64,000 bases of DNA, from the NCBI GenBank assembly GCA_004000515.1, contig CP034537.1, forward strand, positions 3,548,001 to 3,612,000, read 5' to 3'. The position numbers and the translations under genes are program-made. The notes under the pieces are model-generated. The model was given only the letters and a program-made list of their open reading frames with translations, ran no database searches and was not told the DNA's origin. Of this stretch, positions 41,509 to 50,445 are shown one piece after another. Positions within the stretch are counted from its first letter, which is position 1; each line of letters opens with the position of its first letter. Source of the stretch: Pseudomonas poae (GTDB taxonomy: Bacteria; Pseudomonadota; Gammaproteobacteria; Pseudomonadales; Pseudomonadaceae).

Positions 41509-42549
41509 TTACTTCGGCGTTGCCCTACTTAGAAAACCGCTGATCAACTCAATAATCTGCTGCTGAATCACCGCCCGTGGTCGCGCACCCTCACCATCCA
41601 GGCAGATCATGCCGTCGCCCGGCGAGCTTTCTTCAATCAACGCCACCGCGCCAGGCTTGCAAATCGGCATAAAGCTGAAGTGGGTCGCGTCGCCGATCTC
41701 TACATATTGGGTCGATGCTTTGGGCATGCGCTTGACCATGTGTGCGGACTCCAGATTTGGGTCCATATCCTCCGTCGGCACACCGCCTGCGATCACCAGC
41801 GCTGGAATCGGCAGTGCAGCCAGGCTCGCGTCGGTGAAGCCGCGTGACAGGCCCAGGTCCAGGGAAACAATGGCGGTGACGCGCTTGTCGCTCAAGTCAG
41901 CGGCGAGCTGGGCCTTACCGGCAGGCGTATTGGCTGGGTTCATCTCGTGGTAGCCAATGCAACCGCCCAATTTCGGGTGCACGTTGCAGTCGCGGCTGAA
42001 CAGCTCGGGGTCAAAGCGCGCACCGCCGATTTCCAGCACGGTCCAGCCACCGAGGGAGTGGCCGATTGCGGCAATCCGGTTTTTCGCCACCGCGCCAAAT
42101 TGCTCTGGCTTGGCCAGCACCGCGTCGATGGCACGGCTCAGGTCGGCGGGGCGTTGCCATAACTGTGCGGCAGCCTGCGGGCTGCGGTCTTTGGTGGTCG
42201 TGCCGGGGTGGTTGACCGCCGCCACGATATAACCCTGATGCGCCAAGGCACTGGCCAGCCACACCTGCTTGCCCCAATTTCCGCCGTAGCCATGAGAGAG
42301 CACGACCAACGGATGCTCCCCGGCAGCCGGTGGCGCGTCGGGCACACCGAGGGCACCGACGAAGACAGCGTTGTCGGCGATCAGCTCGGGTTTGACGGTG
42401 GTGGTGGCGGGGTACCAGACGGCCAGCTCAAGTGGGCGGCTTTGTGCGGCGTCGGGCAGGGTGGCGGTTTTGAAGCCGACGGGGCTTTCGGCAGCGAAAG
42501 CGGGAGTGGTCAGGCAAAACAGGAACAGGGCGCGCAAAGCGGTTTTCAT
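41509..42549 (-). CDS. exported alpha/beta hydrolase (dienelactone-hydrolase/PAF-AH-like)
   Basis: 346 residues from the ATG at 42549, which starts a signal peptide (MKTALRALFLFCLTTPAFA). The alpha/beta-hydrolase nucleophile elbow is AAIGHSLGGW, the oxyanion region HPLVVLSHGYGGNWGK, and the later His in DATHFSFMP. The enzyme probably acts on esters or lactones in the periplasm. Intact. Confidence 0.85.
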   Translation of the reverse strand: MKTALRALFLFCLTTPAFAAESPVGFKTATLPDAAQSRPLELAVWYPATTTVKPELIADNAVFVGALGVPDAPPAAGEHPLVVLSHGYGGNWGKQVWLASALAHQGYIVAAVNHPGTTTKDRSPQAAAQLWQRPADLSRAIDAVLAKPEQFGAVAKNRIAAIGHSLGGWTVLEIGGARFDPELFSRDCNVHPKLGGCIGYHEMNPANTPAGKAQLAADLSDKRVTAIVSLDLGLSRGFTDASLAALPIPALVIAGGVPTEDMDPNLESAHMVKRMPKASTQYVEIGDATHFSFMPICKPGAVALIEESSPGDGMICLDGEGARPRAVIQQQIIELISGFLSRATPK

Positions 42550-42709
42550 TGTTGTTATCTTCCTTGATTTGGGTGGCGCATCATTACCTGAAACCTTTCG
42601 TCTGGGTATCCCCCTGTACTCACTTAAATACAGTTCCAATGTTCACCCTTGGTATCGGCCAATACAGCCCTATAACTACCTCTGTATCCATTAAGTGGAA
42701 GGACAAACC

Positions 42710-43215
42710 ATGACCAACCCAACCGAAACCGCCATCCTTGCCGGCGGCTGCTTCTGGGGCATGCAGGACCTGTTGCGACGCTACCCCGGCGTGCTGCACA
42801 CACGCGTCGGCTACACCGGCGGCGATGTCCCGAACGCCACCTATCGCAACCACGGTAACCATGCTGAAGCGATAGAGATCGTGTTTGACCCGGCGGTGAT
42901 GACCTACCGGCAGATACTTGAATTCTTTTCCAGATCCACGACCCGAGCACGCCTAATCGGCAGGGCAATGACCGTGGGCCTAGCTATCGTTCGGCGATTT
43001 ATTACCTGAGTGAAGAACAAAGGGATGTGGCCGAGGACACGGCTGCGGATGTCGATGCGTCGAAGTTATGGCCGGGGCGCGTGGTGACAGAGATTGAACC
43101 AGCGGGCCCGTTTTGGGAGGCAGAGCCGGAGCATCAGGATTATTTGGAACGGGTGCCGAATGGGTATACGTGCCACTTTGTGCGGGCGGGGTGGAAGTTG
43201 CCGAGGCGGGGTTGA
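42710..43215 (+). CDS. msrA: peptide-methionine (S)-S-oxide reductase MsrA (frameshifted)
   Basis: About 168 residues. The catalytic motif is [20 protein letters not shown] (GCFWG), then [27 protein letters not shown]. The frame breaks at the T run 42926-42929; the rest reads [21 protein letters not shown] and ends [12 protein letters not shown]. It repairs oxidised methionine. A good ribosome site (GTGGAAGGA) precedes the ATG at 42710. Confidence 0.9.
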
Positions 43216-43401
43216 GGGGGAGTTATAGAGAAAGGGGGAGTTGGTGCGAATCGGGGAGGGGGGGGAATGTCCGTTTTCTTAATTGGCGTGATCGTGATGG
43301 CTGCTGGGGTCGATAGTGGTTGGTCACGACTGACTGCTATCGGCCAAAAGCAGTCATTGCGTGGATACTGAATGGGATGCGGTCGGTGTCTTAAGTCATG
43401 C
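43216..43401. other. intergenic region between msrA and the island edge
   Basis: G-rich immediately after msrA, then a short inverted repeat GACTGCTATCGGCCAAAAGCAGTC near 43332-43355 that resembles the CGCTTTTGGCCGA motif found at 51.3, 53.1 and 55.1 kb. No gene seen. Confidence 0.5.
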
Positions 43402-43427
43402 GGGTTCGAATCTCTCCTTCACCGCCA
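43402..43427 (+). repeat. tRNA-Ser-like 3' end, probable phage attachment site
   Basis: GGGTTCGAATCTCTCC followed by TTCACCGCCA is the T-loop, T-stem and CCA end of a tRNA, closest to serine tRNAs ending TTCACCGCCA. No 5' part precedes it. It lies at the integrase-side edge of the island, as expected for one att copy. Confidence 0.6.
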
Positions 43428-43733
43428 AATTTGAAACGACTAAACCCCTGAAAAAGTTAAAGTTTTCATGGGTTTTGTGTTTTTAGGGGGCAAAAAGGCC
43501 TACATGGGAGCGTCTATGGGAACACGGTGCTCTTTTTCGTATTCGTTTTGAATACTGGTCGTTGCGATATGACGCTCCTGGCTCTTTAGCGAGAGCCATC
43601 TTCATCACTTCAGGATTGCTGGTGAATGTCGGCCTTGGCGCCAGTGGATAATCGGGCTGTTGCATGGATGGTGTCTCTCCGACCTGATGTATGACTTTCT
43701 GTTTGGCTTGACTCCTGTGTCATCTTTGACAGA

Positions 43734-44012
43734 ATGATCATTGAGGACTGCAACTGCGCATTCGCGGGCTTGGGTACCAGTGCTAACCCCCCGTATATTT
43801 GGCAGCAGAGGGAGCTGGTCCCTCTGAAGGTAGTGACGGTCAGCATATATAAACAGGAAGTTGTAAAATCAGGGAACTCAGTACAGGAGGTACGCACCTG
43901 AAATATGGACAAATAGGTGTAGGAACACCAATTTGCTGAACCGGATTCTGACCCCAAGGCTGAGATGCTGGGAGCTAAAGAATTGCTGCGACTACTCCTC
44001 AATAAATTTTAA
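43734..44012 (+). pseudogene. broken small ORF ending at a terminator
   Basis: From the ATG at 43734 an open stretch (MIIEDCNCAFAGLGTSANPP ... SVQEVR) runs to a TGA near 43900. After two stops, the same frame resumes as EHQFAEPDSDPKAEMLGAKE and ends LLRLLLNKF-TAA exactly before a terminator. Two nearby indels could rejoin a protein of about 92 residues. No family recognised. It is convergent with the nuclease-like gene and could be an immunity or antitoxin partner, but that is a guess. Confidence 0.3.
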
Positions 44013-44037
44013 AGGCGCCCTATAGGCGCCTTTTTTA
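44013..44037 (+). terminator. Rho-independent terminator
   Basis: AGGCGCC-CTATA-GGCGCCT perfect stem followed by TTTTTATTT. It sits between convergent units and on the plus strand follows the small broken ORF. Confidence 0.85.
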
Positions 44038-44603
44038 TTTGTTATTGTCGGAATTTACTTTTCCGATCACTTGCCCAACGAGCGTCCCGCTTGCGGTTCG
44101 TTTTGGGTACCAAGTCACTACGTAGTATCCAAAACCACGACGATCGTCACGAGGTTCTAAGACCAATAATCCTTTCGGTGTTTTCATAACCGTGAGTCGA
44201 TTGTCATGACCTACCCGCTGAAATTCACAAAAATTTGAGCCTTGTGCACAACCATGTTGGCTATGTGTTGTGCTACCTGATCAATGCTGACGCAGCCATA
44301 TTTGACTAGGTCGGACTGGTGAGCCTCCCAAATATGTAGGATGCCGAATCCTTTATGGGCACCCCGATGTTCACCTACACGCAGATAAATCTCCCCACGG
44401 CGAATGCCATAGCTTCGCAATTCCGGGATGGTTCCGAAGCTCTCCGAACCTGACGGATGCAGGATCAGTTTATTTTTTTCTGGGAGTACAGGTCGGACAA
44501 AACACATTCCTAACCAAGATAGGAGGTGAGAGAAAGGCGGCATTGTGCCATGTAACCGGTGTGTGTGATTTCGAATCTCTATTTTTAACGAGGTAAGTGT
44601 CAC
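44035..44603 (-). CDS. putative nuclease-toxin-like protein (BECR-fold-like; frameshifted)
   Basis: Two reading frames join at about 44217-44220 with one missing T, giving up to about 189 residues (a start at 44543 is also possible). The core reads GIRRGEIYLRVGEHRGAHKG, FGILHIWEAHQSDLVKYG, FVNFQRVGHDNRLTVMKTPKG, then VLEPRDDRRGFGYYVVTWYP. The pattern (charged strand, conserved HIWxxH, late aromatic strand) reminds me of phage-associated Barnase-EndoU-Colicin-RelE-like (PBECR) ribonuclease domains. That resemblance is by eye and unconfirmed. It is more AT-rich than the core genome. Confidence 0.45.
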
Positions 44604-44728
44604 TAGGAGCCTGAATATTTTTAATATTTCAGAGGAAAAATACGTTCAAGACGAAGAGGTTATCGTTGCAATAGCTGTAGAGCAGTTCTAGTTTTCCGCT
44701 TTAGTATTGGTGCCGCAGAGAGTACCGA

Positions 44729-45888
44729 TTAAAAATTGAGAGCGTGCTGCAGCATGCCGATGACGCCTGGTCCATCCTCGTTGATCCACATGCCGTAGTG
44801 CTGTCGGATCATGTTCGCGCTGGTGTGGCCCATCTGCTCCGCGATCCAGTCGACCGAGGCTACGCCGGTGGTCAGCAACTGGCTGGCGTAGGTGTGTCGG
44901 CACTGGCCAGGCCCGCGGTAGCGAACGCCGGCTGCTTTCAAGTGCGCTTTGATGAACCTGTCCCTTACGACAAAGTCGCTGGCGTGCGGCAAGCCGCTCT
45001 TGGTGTTCAGGAACACAAAGTGGAGCTTGTGCTTGCGAATGGTCTTGTTATCCCGCTCGAAGACTTCGACCGTGTCCACGGTTTTTAGCTGGTTGATCGC
45101 GTCCAATTTGCGCAATGCATCCCACGCCGGCTCCAGCAAATGCACCTTGCGCCTAGAGCGCCGTGTTTTCGTCACGCGATAGGCGCTCCGCACCTGGACC
45201 GGCGAAAAGTCACCGTGCCCTGCTGCAGATCGACGTCCTCCCAGGCTAGCGCAATGGTCTCCGACACCCGTTGCCCTGCCCAAATCATGAATTGCACCAT
45301 CAGCAGCTCCTGGGTACGGCTGTTGTGCATTTCCAGAATCTGCTTGATTTCCGCCCTGGTGAACGGGGCCGGCGCGTCTGGATCGGGCAGGCGCACGAAT
45401 AACCCCTCGGTCGGGTCATGCGCGACCTTCTTCCGGGTGCGGTACAGCCGGAACACCTGACGTACATTGCTGATGATGTCGCGGATGGTCTTGTTCTTCA
45501 GCCGCTTCGACAGCGGCCCCTGAATCCACTCTTGCAGGTCCAAGTGGTCAATCTAATCGATCTGAACGTCACCCCAGCACGGCCGAACATGGACCTCGGC
45601 CTTGTTCTTATATCCACGGAAAGAGGTAGCGGCCACGCTGTTGCTCTTGAGCCAAAGGTCCAGGTAATGCCCGAAAGTGTTCTCGGCCAGCTTGGTCGAT
45701 TCGGGAAAATACCGGCGGTAATCGAAGGTGCCCGCCTGTATCTCGTACTCGATTACTGTGACCAGGCGCTTTGCATGCTCTCGGTTGGCCGGTGTGTTGC
45801 CGCCGGGAACCAGCTCCCGGCAAAGCTCGCCATTGAAACGAAAATAGACCCGTACCGAGTTGCCACGGGCCTCTACGCCATCTGCCAT
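44729..45888 (-). pseudogene. phage integrase, tyrosine recombinase (in-frame stop and frameshift)
   Basis: About 386 residues of the P2/Min27-type family: an N-terminal arm-binding domain (MADGVEARGNSVRVYFRFNGELCREL), core (GQRVSETIALAWEDVDLQ, catalytic Arg) and C-terminal GQCRHTYASQLLTTG, AEQMGHTS and IRQHYGMWI (catalytic Tyr). An in-frame TAG at 45553-45555 stands where DVQID-x-IDHLDLQEW needs a sense codon, probably CAG. A frame break at the A run 45205-45208 follows. As given it is not functional. Confidence 0.85.
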
Positions 45889-45980
45889 ATGCGTCCCCAC
45901 GCGATGTATCGAAAGATTCTTCCAGTCGAAGAAAAAGGCCCGTCGCCGGGCCTGATGTATTGCGGTTTTAGTGTTGCCGA

Positions 45981-46190
45981 TCACTGCTGGCGAAGTAACC
46001 AGAACAGGCTGGCACTTTTTCTAGGTGCCGGTGTGGCCCCGGCTTGGGCCTCCTCGGCCTGACGCTTGGCGTTGGCCGCCTGGCGCGCCTTACTGCACTT
46101 CTGATGGTTGCCGTGGGCGCGGGATCTACCGCACTGGTCGCAGACGCCGGTTAGATCGAGGTTCCAGGGGAAGGCTTTGCTGTTGTTCAT
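45981..46190 (-). CDS. small cysteine-containing phage-associated protein
   Basis: 69 residues: MNNSKAFPWNLDLTGVCDQC then GRSRAHGNHQKCSKARQAANAKRQAEEAQ. The CxxC ... HxxxC pattern suggests a small zinc finger, followed by a basic helix. It lies directly upstream of the integrase. Function unknown. Confidence 0.55.
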   Translation of the reverse strand: MNNSKAFPWNLDLTGVCDQCGRSRAHGNHQKCSKARQAANAKRQAEEAQAGATPAPRKSASLFWLLRQQ

Positions 46191-46227
46191 TGATCCCCGT
46201 GGCTGAGGTCTATTGCGGCAAAGGAAT

Positions 46228-46571
46228 TCACACGCTTCCTCCCAGTTGCAGCTGCGGGCTCAGGCTCAAGGGTTCATTGGTGTCGACGACGGAGCCCTCC
46301 ACCTCGAGTACGGACTACCCTTGCAGGTTCGCGCCGAGGAACTGTACGCGACTTAGGCTGACACGGGTCTCCCAGCGATCAGCGCCATGACCGTGCCCGC
46401 GTAAACGCGCAGGCGCGTGGCGTCGTTGAAGGGATGGTCGACCAGTTCGGGCAGCAGGCTGCCGTATTCGCGGCGCATGACGCGCGTGCCGATGCGGGTT
46501 GTGAGAATGTCCGTGATGTTCTGGCCTATGTGGTCCAGTTCGCTGATGGTTGCGCCGGTTTCGCGGTTCAT
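46228..46571 (-). pseudogene. phage baseplate protein W (gpW/gp25 family; frameshift and in-frame stop)
   Basis: The N-terminal part MNRETGATISELDHIGQNIT ... GTRVMRREYGSLLPELVDHP is the P2-type gpW/gp25 lysozyme-like baseplate family. A frame break near 46380 leads to RWETRVSLSRVQFLGANLQG. An in-frame TAG at 46315-46317 then interrupts SVLEVEGSVVDTNEPLSLSP, which continues to a TGA at 46228. The stop again fits a CAG-to-TAG change. The start overlaps gpV by 4 bp as in intact P2-like phages. Confidence 0.8.
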
Positions 46572-47140
46572 TCTGGTTTCCCCGTCTTTGCGCCGCCTGG
46601 CAGCACGTCACCGTGCAGGTGCGTGACCAGGCTGATGGTGGACGCGACCACGACTTCAGAGACGGTCACCAGGCCGACCACGTTCTGGTTTCCGGTTTGG
46701 TTGTAATCGCCCTGGTGATTGATGGGGCCGATGATGTTGATCCCGCCCTTGCTGACCAGGCTGGTGGTTCCGTTTTCGGACAGGGTGGCGTTCAGGTGAT
46801 GGGCCACGCTGTCGTATTCGATCACCGCGCCGTCGGCGTAAGTGCGACGGCGCAGGCCGGGGCGGTCGCCGTTGGCGGGGATGTGGTCGCTGAACAGGCC
46901 TGTTACGACGATGCCGTTGGCGAGCTGGCCGGATGGGCTGAGCAGTATTACTTGCTCACCCACGGTGGGTGGGTCCCACTCCTGGTCAGCTCCGGCGCGC
47001 AGGGCGAGCCATGGCAGCCAAGCGGTGTCCAGTGCTCCAGTTTTTACCTGCACGCGCGGGGGCTCCATCTGCACGGCGGCGATGAGGTCGAAGCGGATGA
47101 AGTTTTCGAGCATGCGAGAGAGGGCGGCGAAGTCGTTCAT
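46568..47140 (-). CDS. phage baseplate assembly protein V (gpV, tail spike)
   Basis: 190 residues from the ATG at 47140: MNDFAALSRMLENFIRFDLIAAVQ, an OB-like domain (RVQVKTGALDTAWLPWLALRAG, DQEWDPPTVGEQVILLSPSG) and a beta-helix/C-terminal part (NIIGPINHQGDYNQTGNQNV, THLHGDVLPGGAKTG with His ligands). It forms the spike tip of a contractile tail. Intact, but its usual neighbours R, S and J are missing. Confidence 0.9.
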   Translation of the reverse strand: MNDFAALSRMLENFIRFDLIAAVQMEPPRVQVKTGALDTAWLPWLALRAGADQEWDPPTVGEQVILLSPSGQLANGIVVTGLFSDHIPANGDRPGLRRRTYADGAVIEYDSVAHHLNATLSENGTTSLVSKGGINIIGPINHQGDYNQTGNQNVVGLVTVSEVVVASTISLVTHLHGDVLPGGAKTGKPE

Positions 47141-47231
47141 GGCGCCGATGTTGGCGCCACGTTCGCGGGAGTGCATCTTTCAAGTCTTGTAGACACCGAG
47201 TTTACAAGAGAGCCGAAAGGTTGCGCTAAAG

Positions 47232-48430
47232 CTAATCGTCGTCGAGTAAGCCATCCTTGATTTGTTTGTCAATGTGCTTAACTGTTTCATCAATCAGGAC
47301 TATGAGTGTGCTTACATCTTCCATTGAAATTTTTAGCGGCTTGTTGGATGTGTCCTTACCATTTCGGTGGACGATGTCATGACGATTGTCTATTGCCTTC
47401 TTAAGCGCTGATAGCTGGTTGTTCGGGAAGTTTGTCGAGAGTACTGAGCTGTACAGCGCTGGAATTCGAGATAGATTGTGAAAGCTAATTTTGTCTATTT
47501 CCGAAATGATCATTGCGTTCATTGACATTGACTTTTCATATATTTCGGAAAGAGTAAATTTTTCTTTTTGAAAAAGTCGTGATTTTTTACAAAGCGTCTT
47601 TTGATTGCTTCCCTATTCAAAACTTGTTTTTTTAGGGTGTCTGAAAGATATGTTTCCATGGCTGTTATGGTTGCGGCGTATAATAGCCTCGCAAGTGTTT
47701 CGTTTTTGGGGGAGAGCATCATTAAACTTTGGATATCTTTTAATGATCCAGAAAATACGTCATAGAAACGGGTAAATTCTTGATGGTATTCAATCAGGTC
47801 GTCAAACTTTTCAGTCCAGCCATTATCGACCAGTTCTGTAACATCTAATACGCAGTAAGTGTTGTCTGGTGTTATTTCGAGTAGAGCAACTGCATAGCCT
47901 TCTTCTGATGTGCATGGAAAATCGTAATTTCCACATGTCGGGTAGTGTGTGAAATATAAATCAACACCGAGCATGAACTCTAGGAGTTTTTTTAGATGGA
48001 TGTTTTCATTGGAGAATGTGTAAGAGTTGATATTCTTCTTGTTGTGTTTTATGATTTCTAAACAAGCTATCCATTGTTTTAAGTTTGAATTTTTTATGGT
48101 TTCATAAAGTGGCTGTACTCGCTCTGGTGCCAGTTCCAGCATATTGTCTAGATCAAACATTAACTGATTGTGCTGCTCTTCGAATTCCTTCTCCAATGTC
48201 GCATAGTTGTAACCCGCAGCATCGAGTCTTTTGCGAAGAGTTGCTGTAGACATTTTGTAGGTGTATGTACTTAAAATTGCGTCAGGTGGGCCGCCGAAAT
48301 TTTCTTCGAGCTCATAAGCTTCAAAGTTTTCAATGACTCTTTCGGATTTTTGAAAGTACCATTCATCGTAGTGATTTTGAGTTTCTAAGATCACCATACC
48401 ATCAAGTGAGATACCTGACCAACTTGACAT
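47232..48430 (-). CDS. HEPN/Toprim N-terminal domain protein with C-terminal RiboL-PSP-HEPN (frameshifted)
   Basis: About 399 residues after adding one base at the T run 47575-47579. The N-terminus (MSSWSGISLDGMVILETQNHYDEW) matches the HEPN/Toprim-associated N-terminal domain. The C-terminus (ATITAMETYLSDTLKKQV; RRFVKNHDFF; SALKKAIDNRHDIVHRNGKD) is a RiboL-PSP-HEPN domain with the RNase motif R-x4-H (RHDIVH). HEPN proteins of this type are predicted RNases in anti-phage and toxin systems. Marked AT-rich codon use shows foreign origin. It shares orientation with the genes at 48431 and 48805. Confidence 0.75.
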
Positions 48431-48622
48431 TTAATTCCTCATATTCTGAATGGGTGATGTACGCTTCTGAGATTCTAATCTGTCTTGGAAGCTAAATTTT
48501 TGTTCTGCAAAGTGAGAAAGTAATTCGTCTCGAATCAAGTCGAGATCGCTGCTCGCGAAACCTAGTATTTCTCGTCGTTCGTACTTCACTGTAGGGGCGT
48601 ATCGCTCTGCACGATCTTTCAA
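48431..48622 (-). CDS. small protein or gene fragment upstream of the HEPN gene
   Basis: Up to 63 residues, starting from a TTG: KDRAERYAPTVKYERREILG then SSDLDLIRDELLSHFAEQKF. The stop abuts the HEPN ATG, so translation may be coupled. No normal start codon, and its 5' end meets the phage portal remnant, so it may be the truncated tail of a longer gene. Confidence 0.4.
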   Translation of the reverse strand: MKDRAERYAPTVKYERREILGFASSDLDLIRDELLSHFAEQKFSFQDRLESQKRTSPIQNMRN

Positions 48623-48808
48623 ACCATACTGGTGGACTCTTGCGATCAGGGAGGCAGCGCAAATCTATGCAGCCAATGAGCTGGAGCCGATTCAGGCGCG
48701 GATGGCGCAGGTGAATGACTGGCTTGGGGAGGAGGTTGTGCGGTTCAAACCCTATGAGATTCCGACGGGGCATGATGTCCCTCCTGATGAATTAACGGAG
48801 CAGTTTAA
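48612..48808 (+). pseudogene. phage portal protein, C-terminal fragment
   Basis: On the plus strand the frame reads FKPYWWTLAIREAAQIYAAN, then ELEPIQARMAQVNDWLGEEV and RFKPYEI, typical of the C-terminus of P2-type capsid portal proteins. GC and codon use are phage/Pseudomonas-like, unlike the AT-rich genes on both sides. No upstream portal sequence remains. It marks the P2-like prophage into which cargo was inserted. Confidence 0.65.
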
Positions 48809-50355
48809 TAGGTGCTGTCTATTTTACTTTTTTCGATTTGCTTTCCTGGAGTTACTCTGAGATTTGCGCTTGGTTTTTTCTGTCTAGAACCTTTCGTTTT
48901 GTCTGTCGCGTTGCTTAATGGGGAGAGTGCGTTGTTGTGAGGGAACTGGAAGGCAGTGCTTTCGTTCACGGTCAGAGCTTCTTTATAAATGCCTAACTTT
49001 TCTCTAAGGCTTTCAACGTCGCGACGCGTATTTTTGTCATACATTTCACAAAGAAAAACAACCAAGTCTTCAGATGATCCGGTCTGGGCTTTTACTGGGT
49101 GGTCAAAACCTAATGAGATAAATGTGTTGGCGTCGGAAAACTTCAGCTTTGCGCATCGAGCATAAGCGTTTAATAAGGCTGCTCTTCGAAGTCGATATTC
49201 TTGGTCGTTTTCGTCGTCATATTTTGGAACTATTAGAAATATATAAACTATTTCTGGTGATTGTTTTGTCGTTAGTGTTCGCGCTCTCCGAAGGGTTGGC
49301 TCGGGTATTGAATTTTGTAATAGCTGGAATAAATTCTCAGTCAGCACTCTTCGCATAAAACGTGATTCTGATGCCATAAGACGAAGCGCTTTTTCTGTAA
49401 GGTCATTCTCTTGAATATAGCTTTTATCCAGTAGGGTCGGATCACCGATACGAATGAATCGTTCTATGAGTTCATCCCAGAACCTACTTTTCTTATCAGC
49501 TTCCCGCATGCCAATGTATTCGAGGGTTTCTTGGAAGGCAGGATATAGTGATTCGTCAAACGATACGAAATCAGGGCGAGGATAGGATTGAGGTATGAAA
49601 TAGTTTTTATGATCATGATTATTTGATAGATATGCAGCAATTAATTGCTCTTCACCTGATGCAAAAAAATTTTGTGGTCGTATCAAGTAAGAAATTTTTC
49701 CGTGTGGTTAGGTAATTTATAAAATCGGTAACTGTACTAAGCTCGTCCATAAGGACTTCTAGCGAGAATTCGTCAAAAATGTGAATGAACTCTTTTTTTC
49801 TGTCAAGTGGCCCAGTAGTGAACGGTTGGTCAGAGTATGTTTCGAATTCGCAACTGGTATCTATTAAATGTGATCCGGTACTGTTCGGAAACTTTTTTTG
49901 CAAGCGTCTGCACTGCCTCTAGTTATGGCAACTAAGTGAAATCTAATTCCTTCTTTTGGGATTTTTACAGGTATTTGTTTGGAGCATTTGGAGTCTAAAA
50001 AAATCCGAGTAGGAAAACGCTCCAGCCAGTTCATAGCGCCGTATAGTTGTTTGGCTGATGCTGTTATGGCACGTTTGTACCAGCGCTTCCAAGCGGTTTC
50101 TAGGTTGTTATCTTCTTGGAAAGTAATATGTTTATCTGAAAATATAACTACATCACTTCCGAAGATTAGTAAAACGTCTGAGAACTCTTTAGCGCTTCCT
50201 TTACCATCACGCATATCCTGATCTGTGTGAAGGTTTGCGTGCGCCCATAGACTTAAGAAAGACTTTCGGCACAGCCGCATCAGAATCCGCTCTGACTCAT
50301 TTACTCCCTCAGCATCCGAGATGTCGAAAACACTAGAATTTTCCTTGGCGTTCAT
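48805..50355 (-). CDS. large uncharacterised protein, possible PD-(D/E)xK-like nuclease of a defence locus (two frameshifts)
   Basis: About 516 residues after repairs at the T runs 49893-49899 and 49695-49699. The N-terminal region has SAKEFSDVLLIFGSDVVIFS followed by DKHITFQ and WKRWYKRAITASAKQLYGAM. This is a strand-strand-helix layout with acidic residue and Lys reminiscent of restriction-endonuclease-fold proteins, though the exact motif is not clean. The C-terminal half is helical and the tail Lys-rich (KTKGSRQKKPSANL). AT-rich codons. It likely pairs with the HEPN gene downstream. Confidence 0.55.
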
Positions 50356-50445
50356 AGTTTCTCCCTATCCAATATTCAAAATTTACCATTTTTGTTCGGC
50401 CCTCGGCGAATCATTGTCCCTGCACCAACATCCTCGACGGCTATG

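Noticed and set aside
41325..41543. 72-codon plus-strand frame before the alpha/beta hydrolase
   Set aside because: It overlaps the DUF2986 gene in antisense and the hydrolase end, and is rich in Cys/Trp/Phe without coding character.
43610..44002. 130-codon minus-strand frame
   Set aside because: Low-complexity Ser/Thr-rich translation with no family look; the plus strand has the more protein-like, although broken, frame ending at a terminator.
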